A DNA stretch of 64,000 nucleotides from Zopfochytrium polystomum (Eukaryota; Chytridiomycota; Chytridiomycetes; Chytridiales; Chytridiaceae): assembly GCA_025765615.1 (NCBI GenBank), contig JAIVFJ010000007.1, positions 372,001 through 436,000 of the forward strand, read 5' to 3'. Shown piece after piece: positions 31,230 through 40,439 of this stretch. Position 1 is the first letter of the stretch, and every line of letters starts with the position of its first letter. A program made the position numbers and the translations under genes. The notes under the pieces were generated by a model. The model did not search any database. It was not told where the DNA came from and saw only the letters and a program-made list of their open reading frames with translations.

Positions 31230-34200
31230 TCACTGGTCCCACTCAACCTTTTTGTTCATAAAAGACTCGACCATGCTCAGCGGAATCAACTCCTTCTCCA
31301 AAAAGGAAACCTTGCCAAACACCTCGACAAGCTGGTCTCCTGTGAACGCCAGCACACACTTCCAATACGTCGACATGCTGCTCCATTCGACCAGCGGAGC
31401 CTTCTCATCCCACTCAAACTCGGGCTCCTCGGGAAGCACGGGCTCTGGAATCTCCTGCAGCTTCTCCAGCGCGTGCACCCAGTGCTGGAACGACGACATG
31501 AACGGCCTGGCGCGGGCAAACTCTTCAAACGTGACGTACCGCGGCCGCCGGTACGTCAGCTCGCCCGAGATCTGCACGTCCTCCATCTTGACAGGGCGGT
31601 CCGTGTCCTCGTACTCCTTCTCGCCGTCGGCAAACAGGTGCCGCAAGTCCGGGAACGACACGCGCTTCTCCCACTGGATTTTCCCGTCGGCGTGCTTGAG
31701 CCGGTCGACCTCGAGCGCCTCCTCAAACGTCACGCAGTCGGTCGTGTCCTTGGTCATCTTGTAGTCCACCCGAGCCTTGGCCTGCTCCCGGTACGACCGG
31801 AGCAGCGCGTGGAGCTCCATCAGCGGGTTGTACAGCTGCAGGCCCCCAAACGTCATGGGCATGGTGATCCACGCTTCCGAGGGCTCTTGCACCGCGGCGC
31901 CGCCAAACGTCTTCTTTTGCTGCTCGATCAGCTTGTTGCGGACGTGCGCGAGGACGCTGCCGTGGGTGTCCGGGAACAGCTCCCGGTGCACGCGCGAGAC
32001 GGCCGCAATCACCTCCTCGATGTGGCCGATCCCCATCAGCTGCACGGGCTCGCCAAAGTTGCGAACGAGGAAGCGCGTGTACTTGTTGTACGCGTTGATG
32101 AACCCGAGGACGCTGTTGGTCGCCGCCAGCTGCACGCGCATCTCTGCAATGTGCTCGTTCACGTTCTCCTGATCGATGCGGAACTGGCCGTCCGAGTGCA
32201 GGACCAGGAAGCCCCACCGCACCGGCAGCTGCGGGAGGGGAAGCGCAGAGGGGACCGTGCCGTTCGACCACTCCGGGTGGTTTGGCCCGAATATCCGGCA
32301 GCTCCCGCACTTTTCGGGGTTGAATTCGATGCCCGTCACTTGCAAGAAGTCGTTCATCACGTTCCACGCCGTCTCGCACCGCTTCGCATCCTCGTCGACC
32401 AGCCAAAAGTCGTCGTGCAGCCGCATCATGTTGATTCCGTCGGTGCGCTGATTTACTGCAAACTCCATGAAGAAGAGGGTGGACTCTGCAAGGAGAGTCG
32501 AAAGCACGTGGGAGATGGGCACTCCTCGCACCCGCGTGCGAGGTGCGTCGGTCGGGTGGGACTTTGACGGGACCTGCAGGAAGCGCAGTATGAAGTCCAG
32601 CCACAGCTTGGGCATTCCGCAAAAGCGAAGAGATTCGAGGAGAACGTCGTGGGAGAGCTGAGGTCCAAACCACTTCAAATCAGCCTGGACGACCGTAAAG
32701 TCCGATTCCGGCCTCGTCACCTGCGACAGTTTGGCTGCAAGGAGAATCTGCTGAATCGTGTATTGTTTGATCTTTGCAGGCCCCACAGCCTTTGCTGTTT
32801 CGCGAGTTTCTTCTGCCGAAGCGTCGTACGGAGCGCCGACCGCCTCTGCAGACTCAGGCAGGGGCGTCATGAAAAAGTTTGTGAGGAAGTCCTCTTTGCG
32901 CTTCGTCGACAGCGAGCTGTGGTAATAGTAGTCGGATACGATTGCTTCGCGAAGCTCTGCTTCCCGAACAGACAACTCTTTGAAAGTTGATTTCCACACG
33001 GCCGACTGTGCGATTTCCTTGAAACCTTTCTTGAGGAACACTGCCCATTCAGTTCCAATGAAATGCAGGAAAAGGGCCGTCAGGACCTCCTCGTCGATGT
33101 AGCATCTGTACTTCCCGTTGAGCGCCCGGCGCAAAACGAGGTTGACGCCCTCTTCCGGCCACGACCAGTTGGCAATGTCGCGAAGCATCAGGTTCATGAC
33201 CGACGCGATTTCCGACACGGTTCCCGGTGACGCCTTGATCTCCTTGCACGTCTCCCTCCCATCGTTGTCCAGCAAATCCTGGGCGAGCACGCCGTTCAAG
33301 CAGTTCACGACGTCCGCGTCGACGACGGTGCGCTCCTTTGCCAGGGTGTATCCAAAGTCGCGCACGCCCTCCCGCAGGTTTTTAATGGCGTTTTTGCGCA
33401 AGATCTTGCGCTCGTCTTCGGGAATTTCTCTTCCTCTCGACGACGTTGCGGCCCCACGGCCTCGTCCCGAATTGCCACGCCCGCGGGTGGCTTTGTTCCA
33501 CCTGCGGGCGCGTCCGATCGCGTTCGGGACATCGCCGTCGATCGTTTCAAAGTCGTTCGCCGGGTCCTCGTCGAAGAGGTTGCAGAGGAAAGCGCGGTAG
33601 GGTGCAACGTCCACTGACGATTTCTCGAAAATTATGGCCTCCAGCGTTGCCTGCGTTTCAAACTTTTCTTTTCGGCCTGGATGGGGTTCGCTTAGATCTC
33701 CGCTTTTAACGGCTACCAAAACACGTGGGAGAGTGTCCGCCAACAACTCACCTTCTTTAACAAAGTCGCTGTCCTCCGCGTCGGTTTTCGACGGCTTCCC
33801 ACCCTCCTGAGCGAGCCACTCGCTGATTGTGCTGCCAAACAGCATAGCGTGGTCGTACTTGACACCGATCTCCTTCATGGCCTGGAGGATCTTTGCAGAC
33901 CACATGTCGAGGATGGTGGCTCCAATCGACGCGTCCACCTTCGCCTGGTCGACGACATCCTGGATGACATCGACGGGGACGTGGTCAAACACGCCCGACA
34001 CTGGGCAGTCCTTGACGCCGGCAAGCAAGATCTCCAGCGCCGCGATCCGCGACGCGAGGTTGAGCGGGGCGTTGGAGGGCGGAGGGGAAGCGGATGATGA
34101 GATGACGGCGTCGCAGTGGGACTTGAGCCGCACGCGCTGGGTTGCGAGGGCCCTCAGCTTGACGGAGGTGACGGACGAAAGTGCCTGTGAGAAGCCGGCG

Positions 34201-34238
34201 GCGCTGGAGCTGGCGGTGGTGGTCGTGTTGGTCGCCAT
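31230..34238 (-). CDS. rvt: Cellular reverse-transcriptase-related protein (rvt family)
   Basis: Intronless 1002-residue protein with one reverse-transcriptase core and no endonuclease, RNase H, gag or integrase, so not a standard retroelement. The RT palm has Asp520 in VVQADLKWFGPQLSHD and the paired Asp609-Asp610 in MMRLHDDFWLVDED. Before it lies RGVPISHVLSTLLAES, and after it GIEFNPEKCGSCRIFG. The long helical N-terminal 480 residues include an Arg/Gly-rich stretch (residues 252-270). The C-terminal extension runs from about residue 690. The length, the LHDDxW active site and the flanking extensions match the domesticated rvt genes described in fungi by Gladyshev and Arkhipova, whose Neurospora member polymerises nucleotides with protein priming. 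Role in the cell unknown. Confidence 0.85.
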   Translation of the reverse strand: MATNTTTTASSSAAGFSQALSSVTSVKLRALATQRVRLKSHCDAVISSSASPPPSNAPLNLASRIAALEILLAGVKDCPVSGVFDHVPVDVIQDVVDQAKVDASIGATILDMWSAKILQAMKEIGVKYDHAMLFGSTISEWLAQEGGKPSKTDAEDSDFVKEGELLADTLPRVLVAVKSGDLSEPHPGRKEKFETQATLEAIIFEKSSVDVAPYRAFLCNLFDEDPANDFETIDGDVPNAIGRARRWNKATRGRGNSGRGRGAATSSRGREIPEDERKILRKNAIKNLREGVRDFGYTLAKERTVVDADVVNCLNGVLAQDLLDNDGRETCKEIKASPGTVSEIASVMNLMLRDIANWSWPEEGVNLVLRRALNGKYRCYIDEEVLTALFLHFIGTEWAVFLKKGFKEIAQSAVWKSTFKELSVREAELREAIVSDYYYHSSLSTKRKEDFLTNFFMTPLPESAEAVGAPYDASAEETRETAKAVGPAKIKQYTIQQILLAAKLSQVTRPESDFTVVQADLKWFGPQLSHDVLLESLRFCGMPKLWLDFILRFLQVPSKSHPTDAPRTRVRGVPISHVLSTLLAESTLFFMEFAVNQRTDGINMMRLHDDFWLVDEDAKRCETAWNVMNDFLQVTGIEFNPEKCGSCRIFGPNHPEWSNGTVPSALPLPQLPVRWGFLVLHSDGQFRIDQENVNEHIAEMRVQLAATNSVLGFINAYNKYTRFLVRNFGEPVQLMGIGHIEEVIAAVSRVHRELFPDTHGSVLAHVRNKLIEQQKKTFGGAAVQEPSEAWITMPMTFGGLQLYNPLMELHALLRSYREQAKARVDYKMTKDTTDCVTFEEALEVDRLKHADGKIQWEKRVSFPDLRHLFADGEKEYEDTDRPVKMEDVQISGELTYRRPRYVTFEEFARARPFMSSFQHWVHALEKLQEIPEPVLPEEPEFEWDEKAPLVEWSSMSTYWKCVLAFTGDQLVEVFGKVSFLEKELIPLSMVESFMNKKVEWDQ

Positions 34239-34616
34239 TTCTGTTGTTGTAATGGTTGGGGGGGAAGAAGGTGGTTGTTGTTGTTGTTGTTGCAGGTAGG
34301 AGGTGGTGGGTTCTCTGGGGCGTGGGTCGATGGGGACCGCCTCGCCTTGATTTTATAGCATCGAACGACGCAGGAAAAAAAGGAACGATACTCCTCCTGT
34401 ATACTTTGCTGGGCACAGTTTTTTTCCTTTTTCTGGTTGGATGTTGGAAAAGGAGAGACACCTTTCTGTGGCCGCGACAGTGCGGAAGCGAGAGAGTGGG
34501 CCGCGCCAAGGAAGACAACAACAGAGAGAGACCGCCAAGGAAGACAGCAGGGCCCTTCCTCACATACACTCAAAATTACACACCTGATGAAAAAACGATC
34601 TTGAACCACATTCCCA

Positions 34617-34649
<33 letters not shown>

Positions 34650-34668
34650 AAAATCCTCTTGCAACAAA
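34239..34668. other. rvt 5' flank with simple repeats and poly(A) tract
   Basis: Contains a (TTG)n run at about 34270-34291 and an A-rich tract at 34615-34651 with about 21 consecutive A. Both the rvt promoter and the bZIP gene 3' flank must lie here. No gene seen. Confidence 0.5.
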
Positions 34669-37486
34669 TCAATAAATACTCCGAAGAGTCGTCGTCAGAG
34701 TTGACTCTATAGCCTGAAAATCAATCCCATTTCCACTCGCGACAGGGCCTGGAGAATGGAGCGGTAAGCATGGAGTGAGTTCCGTGCAGCGCAAAGAAAA
34801 ACGAAATGAGGAAAGCAATGTGATGCGTTTGTAACTCACAGTCGCGGTTCGCAAGAAGCAATGACTTCAAATGCAACACCTGTTCTCTCAAGGCAACCGC
34901 CTGCTCCATCAGCTCGGCGTTATCCTGAGCGAGCTTATCGATCGACCCTTGGAGCCCTTGGATGCGCACTTTTTTCCGCTGCCGGCATTTTTGAGCCGCT
35001 GAAAGTCCGGGTACACCGTGATTAGGAGGGGGAAAAACAAATGGCAAGTCAGAATCGTGACATTGGCTTATTGAGCGTCGCCAGGCCTCACCTCGCCGGT
35101 TTCGCTCGAGCAGCAACCAACGCTTTCGCTGCGCCGGATCCGTCAGATCGAATCCTTCGGCCTTGGCTCGTTCCTGCTGCCGACGCGCGGCCTCTGCCGG
35201 ACTGATCTTTTCCTTCTCGTCATCCTCGTCATCGTCGTCGTCCTCGTCCCGCTCAGCGTCGTCCTCGAATTCGGCTGCAGCCGCTGCCGCCGCCGCAGCT
35301 GCGTTGCGCTTTTTGCTGCCTCCGCCAGCTTTGGCTGCCGGAGATGGAGCCGCCCGCGTCGAGCGCCGCTGAGCAGGCCGCTTCGCGGGAGGATCTGGCG
35401 CGATGCTCTCGATTTTGGCAACGGGAATAAAGTCCCTCGCTGAGTCCTCGCCCTCGTCGCCGTGCCCGGCCGCAGTCTGATCCTCGCGGTCACTTCCGCT
35501 CGGTGACACACTGACGGGAGCAGGGGCCTCAACCATTCCGGGCGAACCATCGCTCGCCCCTTGCTGTTGCCGATGCTGCTCCTGGTGGTGATACGCCGGT
35601 GGAGGCTGCTGTTGCGCATGTTGAGGCTGTTTGTGCGGGCGTGACGGTCGTGGCGGCACTGGTTCGGGGAGAGGAATGAGGTGGTGCGATGTTTGCCTCC
35701 GAGAGATGGCTGGCGAATGGATTGAGCGACTGTGCTCAGGGGCGGCTGATTGCTTTGACGTTCGCTTGATGGTGCTTCCCGCCGACTGCAGCGACGCGTT
35801 GGACGGCGCAGGCGATGCGGACGGAGCCCGGGAGCCCGGATAGCGTGGTACGGGCGAGTAGCGGGATGGAAGAGATGCGGCTGCGGAGACTGCGTGGGAC
35901 TGCAAGTGGGGTTGCGATGCTATGTACGATGGTCGTGCGAAAACTGATGCTGGTTGCGATGTCATGCCATGTCGTCGAAGAAGGTGCGTATCCACGGTCT
36001 CTGACGCCGCTGAAACAAACAAAAAGAGAAATCAGTGTCGGCGAGGTGGCGGAATCTGACATCTACCTGCGGGCCAAGCCTGCACATTCTGGGGGTTCTC
36101 CACGGCAGAGTTCGGTCCTGACTCTTTATACCAACCAAAAATGGCACTCCGTGGCCGATCGCCGTGACCGTGAGGGAATTGATCGTCGGTGTTGGCGGGA
36201 TGGTCTCCAAAGTTGAACGAATGCTGCTCCTCAATGTCGTGCGGTACGACGATCTTGGGCCAGTGTGCCCATTCGTCGGGCTTTGATGATCCGGTACGCG
36301 AGTCTGGGTCGATTCCGGGAGAAAACAGCGACGACAGAGACGGTATTGAGCCAGGTATGGTGATGGAATTGGTTGACGGAGGCAGCAAGGATCGGGGAGC
36401 GTGAAGAGGCGATTTCGTAGAGGAGACGGTTGCATGGCTTGAGGGTGGGGAAGCTTCTTGTTCGGGTTTGCTCTGCTCTTCTAGTCTGGTAAGCTCACGG
36501 AGGCGCGGCGATCGCGCCGAGTTTCCAGCGTCCATATGCAATCGCCATTCTCCATGCTGGTCAAAGCTGTTCTGATGCGAATCGCCGCGAAACGGCAGGT
36601 GCTGCTGAGAGTCCGCGTTTTGCCCGCTGCCGAAGTTTGCGTTCTGTCCCAACTGAGCCGAGGGGACGGCGCCGCCGGACGCCGGGGAGGAGAACGTGGG
36701 GTGGGACGAGCGGCTAGAGTGCGCCATGTCCACAACTTGCCCGGCCCGCGGGGCCATTCCCAGCGGTGGCTGCCCCGACGGCAGCTGCGACGAAGACGAC
36801 GATGATGACGGAGTGGCCGACGCGGGAGCGCCCGAGGAAGCCCCGAATCCGGCGGACGACGAAGACCGCAAAAGTGTCGAAAATCCTGGAGATCGAACCG
36901 CGCCCGGAGCCGCAGAGGCCGCCGCCGCCACTGCTGCGGATTCCACGGCGGCCGCGGTTGCCAGGTACTGCAGCCCCGGGGAATGGAGGTGTGGAAACTG
37001 CTGAGAGGGTCGAGGGAGGCTGACGTTCGGGAATGGAAATGCATCGAGTCGCTCCATCAACTGGGACCCAAACCGGGGGCTCATCATGGGACTGAATCCC
37101 GTAGAGGTTGCCGGTCCGTTTCCAGACATGGTGCCTGCTCCGCCGCCTAGGGTTGAAGGTAAAGGCAGAAGCGGCTTCGGGCTCGACGCGAAGCCAAAGG
37201 ACGACCATGATGAAGGCCCGACAAGGGGTCGTGCGTGGTGTCCGGCTGACGTTGCCCCGAAAGTGTTCACGCCAGCGTTCTCCCGTGTGGACGGTTGGTC
37301 CAAGGACGAAGCGGACGACGGAACGGAAATGGCGGCTGAAGGGGTTGCAGACGCGGACTCGGAGGAAGAGAAGCTGAACTCGAAAGGATTCGGCTCCGAG
37401 TCCAGTCGACCAGAAAGATAGCCCGTGGGTGTGATCAAGCTGGATACGAGCATCGACGATGCTGACGTTGGGGCGTTCGGTTGCAT
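34669..37486 (-). CDS. bZIP transcription factor, ATF/CREB (Atf1-like) class
   Basis: Nuclear transcription factor. Four exons on the minus strand: from 37486 to about 36067, then from about 36010, then the zipper exon, then the last exon ending at 34669. The long Ser/Pro-rich N-terminal region contains acidic patches (EDDAERDEDDDDDEDDE) and runs of Ala and Gln. The DNA-binding region is RKRWLLLERNR, then after an intron AAQKCRQRKKVRIQGL. This gives the N-x-x-A-A-x-x-C-R signature of Atf1/CREB bZIPs, followed by a leucine zipper (LQGSIDKLAQDNAELMEQAV). The tail LLLANRDCPVASGNG resembles the Atf1 end. An intron sits exactly inside the basic region. A stress-response role is inferred from the family. 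Confidence 0.88.
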
Positions 37487-38179
37487 GTTGCTGGCTGGCT
37501 GGCTTCGACGTGACCAGAGCTGCTGTCAGCCAGCCGCCGGATGCGGCGAGAAGTGCAAAGAGTGGTTTACGGGTTCAGGTGAGCACACTTCCAGCACTGG
37601 TTCTCTCTCTGTTGCGCGTCAGCTGTGGTTGTGCGTGTTGGCTGTGTGAGAGTTAGCGCTTTGAGGTCCGAGCCGAGGTGGTGGTGGTGGTGGAGGTAAC
37701 ACTGCGCGAAAACGAGGGAATGGCGACGGCCGACTGATGGATGATGATGCAACGATGACGCCCCCTCGGCGGTGTTTCGGTCGTGGTCTGTCGTCTCTGT
37801 CCTTGTGAGCAATCAGCGCCGGCTGTATTTTCGGGAGAGGAAGCAGCAGAACGCAACCAACTGACCGACTGACTGACTGACTTTTGGTTGGCTCAACTCC
37901 CAAAAGTCACACAGAGAAAGAGAGACAAGTGAAGAACCACAACGCACAACAAACGAGACAGACCGGCAGACAGGCCGGCAGACAGACAGAAGGCCACCAC
38001 GGGCTTGCCAGCCATTGCCGTTGCGGCCCGCGCAGGCAGGTGGCACCCAAAAAAGGAAAGCGGGCAACAAGGAAATGATGACGACGACGATGATGATGAT
38101 GATGTCACACGGCTCAGAGATCCTTCTGAAGAAAAAACGAACAAACACTCTGGAAGCACTCCTTGTCAGCACACCAGAC
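37487..38179. promoter_or_regulatory. Divergent intergenic region, bZIP gene and zinc-knuckle gene
   Basis: Shared upstream region with short simple repeats: GGTGGTGGTGG near 37680, GACTGACTGACTGACT near 37865 and GATGATGATGATGATG near 38088-38104. No TATA box stands out. Confidence 0.4.
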
Positions 38180-39526
38180 ATGTCCGAGTGAGTCGCTCCT
38201 TTCGGTACAGGACTTGTCAACCCACTTGTCGTGCGATCTGACACCACCTCCTCGCTAGCGATGGCTTCTACGCCTACGGCTACGACAACGGCTTTGACGG
38301 CGGCGAACAGAGCGACGATGGAGCAGAGAGCGAAGTGGGGAGCGAAATTATGATTCGCCTCTACTCCTCAAAGTCGCTCACCGGTGCGTTTTTTTCCACG
38401 CTGAGGTGTGTCGACCATCGCCGCTAATTGCCCAGTAATTTTCGTATAGCTGACCACAAGATCCTTGACGATCCGGCGAGTGACGACGATGAACCCGCTC
38501 TGAACGATCCCGACGCAAACGAGGGAAACGATGCGAGCGATGAAGACGACGCCGAGGTTGCCGGGAGTAGAGTGGATGAGGATGACGCGGACGGTGACGA
38601 TCAGGAGGATCAAGAAGGTGACGACGAAGTGGCCGACGATTCCGTTGAAACGCCGTCCGAGGATGGCCAGTTGTCGCAAGAGGACCATCGGACTCCGCGG
38701 AATCCAGGGCGGAAGACTTCTTTATCGCCGCCAGAGGAAAGCCCGGTTTCGTACGGAAGAACGCCGCAGACTTTGAAGCGCTCGCAGAGGAACCGCTATT
38801 TTGTGGAGCCCGAGTCGCCAAAGTTTGCGCGTTGCGTTTTCTGTCGCCGAACTGGTCATGCTGTTGCTGACTGTCCGAAGAAGGTTTGGTGCACCGCTGT
38901 TCTTTTTTAAGGCTGGCGCCACAAGCCGTGACCCTCTCTAAACTTTGATGTTGAACATTGAAGGAGTCGCGTTGTTTCCTGTGCGACGCGGACCACGAAC
39001 TCCTAAAGTGTCCCCTCGCGGATGTTTGCTTCAACTGCTTCCGATTAGGACACCAGCGCAAGGTGAGACACCCCACCTGTTGAATCGATCGCAACCTCAT
39101 TTGCTCGCGTCGCGTCGATTGTAGGAGTGCCACGAGTACACGAGCTCCAGATTATGCGTATACTGCAATTTAAGAACACATTCAACAATGGTGAGTGGCT
39201 GATTGCCCAAAGAATATTACCAACGGGTTCGATTTCGAAAGGAGTGTGTCGAACTTTGGCGTCGATATAATGTGAAAAAGGTTTGTTGTTGTCAACGCCC
39301 TGCAGCATGGCCCGAACGTATTAACCCCGTGTCCACCGAAGCGGAAAACACGGCACAATCGTGAGGCCGAGGTGGTGAAGTTCTGTTACAATTGCGGGGA
39401 ACGAGGCCACTTTGGAGATGTAGGTTACAGCCTTTTTTCGTTCTTTAATTGTTACCAAATGGTTGACTCGCCCTGCTTCAGTCGTGTTCCCGTTATACGG
39501 TGGCAAATTCCTCGGCATTTTCCTGA
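38180..39526 (+). CDS. CCHC zinc-knuckle protein, Air1/Air2-like (TRAMP complex)
   Basis: Probable RNA-binding subunit of the nuclear TRAMP exosome cofactor. The start ATGTCCGA is followed at once by an intron and DGFYAYGYDNGFDGGEQSDD. A long acidic Asp/Glu region (38460-38680) comes next. Then comes a series of knuckles: CVFCRRTGHAVADC, CFLCDADHELLKC, CFNCFRLGHQRKEC, CVYCNLRTHSTM and, after two more introns, CYNCGERGHFGDSC. Five knuckles in a row with FGDSC and a nearby SSAFS ending match Air proteins. The last exon is 39482-39526. The family assignment is good; partner proteins are not visible here. Confidence 0.78.
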
Positions 39527-39588
39527 TGGCGCTCGGAAAAATCAAATACATATATCAAAATTGTCGATTCCCAGTAAATCTTCCCCCA

Positions 39589-40366
39589 ATGGTTGAAAGT
39601 CAATCGCAGCAACTCCAGGGTTACACGATCCGCCCAAACCACAAGCAAAAGTGAAGTAAAGCGCCAAAGCAGCGTCCTTGCTGAGCATCATTCCGCACAG
39701 ACCAACCCTCCCTCTGCTCCGCACGGCTGATCCACATTGGCTTACCCCGCCCTGAATTTTTTAAACTCCGCAACATCATCCCCATCTCCGACGACGCACC
39801 ACACCACGAAGATTTCGACCGTCCGCGGTTTCGGCCATCATCAAAAAAATCCTGGCTGACCGCCTCACGGGCGTCGTCTACCAGCCCGATCTTGCGTCGC
39901 AGACCACAAGAGAGCTTGCTGACGAGATCAAAGCTTCCGTGAAAAGTTTGTGTCCCATCAGGTAGCAGACTCGTTTCTGGCGAACTCACCCTCTGCCCTC
40001 CTCACCCTCAGATCTTGATTTAAGTCGCTACAAGATCGCGGTTCATGTGGTCATCGGCGAGATGAGGGGCGAGGGCGTGAGGTGACTTGGATCGAGGCGG
40101 TGTGGATCGATTTGATTTTGTAACTGCATTTCACAGAATGGGATGCAGGTGCCTATGGGACGCCGATACTGACAGTATGGCGCAAGAAACATTCATGAAC
40201 GTAAGTGAATGAAAGGACGGTTGGGGTGCAAAAACTAAGCTCAACTATATCCCGCAGGATACGCTCTTCTGTGTGGCAGTTGGTGAGCAAGAATCGAATG
40301 TCGTGCCTAAAGTTCTTAACTTCTGTCCGCTGCTTGATTTCAGTTTACGGTGTCTACTTTTATTAG
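39589..40366 (+). CDS. DYNLT2B: Tctex-type dynein light chain, DYNLT2B (TCTEX1D2)
   Basis: Light chain of the intraflagellar-transport dynein-2, binding the intermediate chain at the base of and along the flagellum. Six exons join to MVESQSQQLQGYTIRPNHKQ, KFRPSAVSAIIKKILADRL, VVYQPDLASQTTRELADEIK, NLDLSRYKIAVHVVIGEM, RGEGVRMGCRCLWDADTD and, at the end, ETFMNDTLFCVAVVYGVYFY. These match the family closely (VVIGExRGEGV, CxWDADTD, FMNDxLFCV). Length about 120 residues, normal. The start lies 62 bp after the stop of the Air-like gene on the same strand. It implies a flagellated life stage. Confidence 0.88.
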
Positions 40367-40439
40367 TGTGTAGTCTGAACACATACAGCAAGATGGTGCG
40401 GCCAGCCCCTTTTTCAATCAATCAAGTCAGATATATATC

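Noticed and set aside
31179..32567. 462-codon plus-strand open frame opposite the rvt gene
   Set aside because: It is the antisense shadow of the RT coding sequence; composition rich in Arg/His/Leu/Val and no domain.
34615..34651. Poly(A) tract as evidence that rvt is a recent retrotransposon insertion
   Set aside because: It lies on the 5' side of the rvt gene and reads as poly(T) on the rvt strand, so it cannot be its tail; the protein also lacks mobile-element domains.
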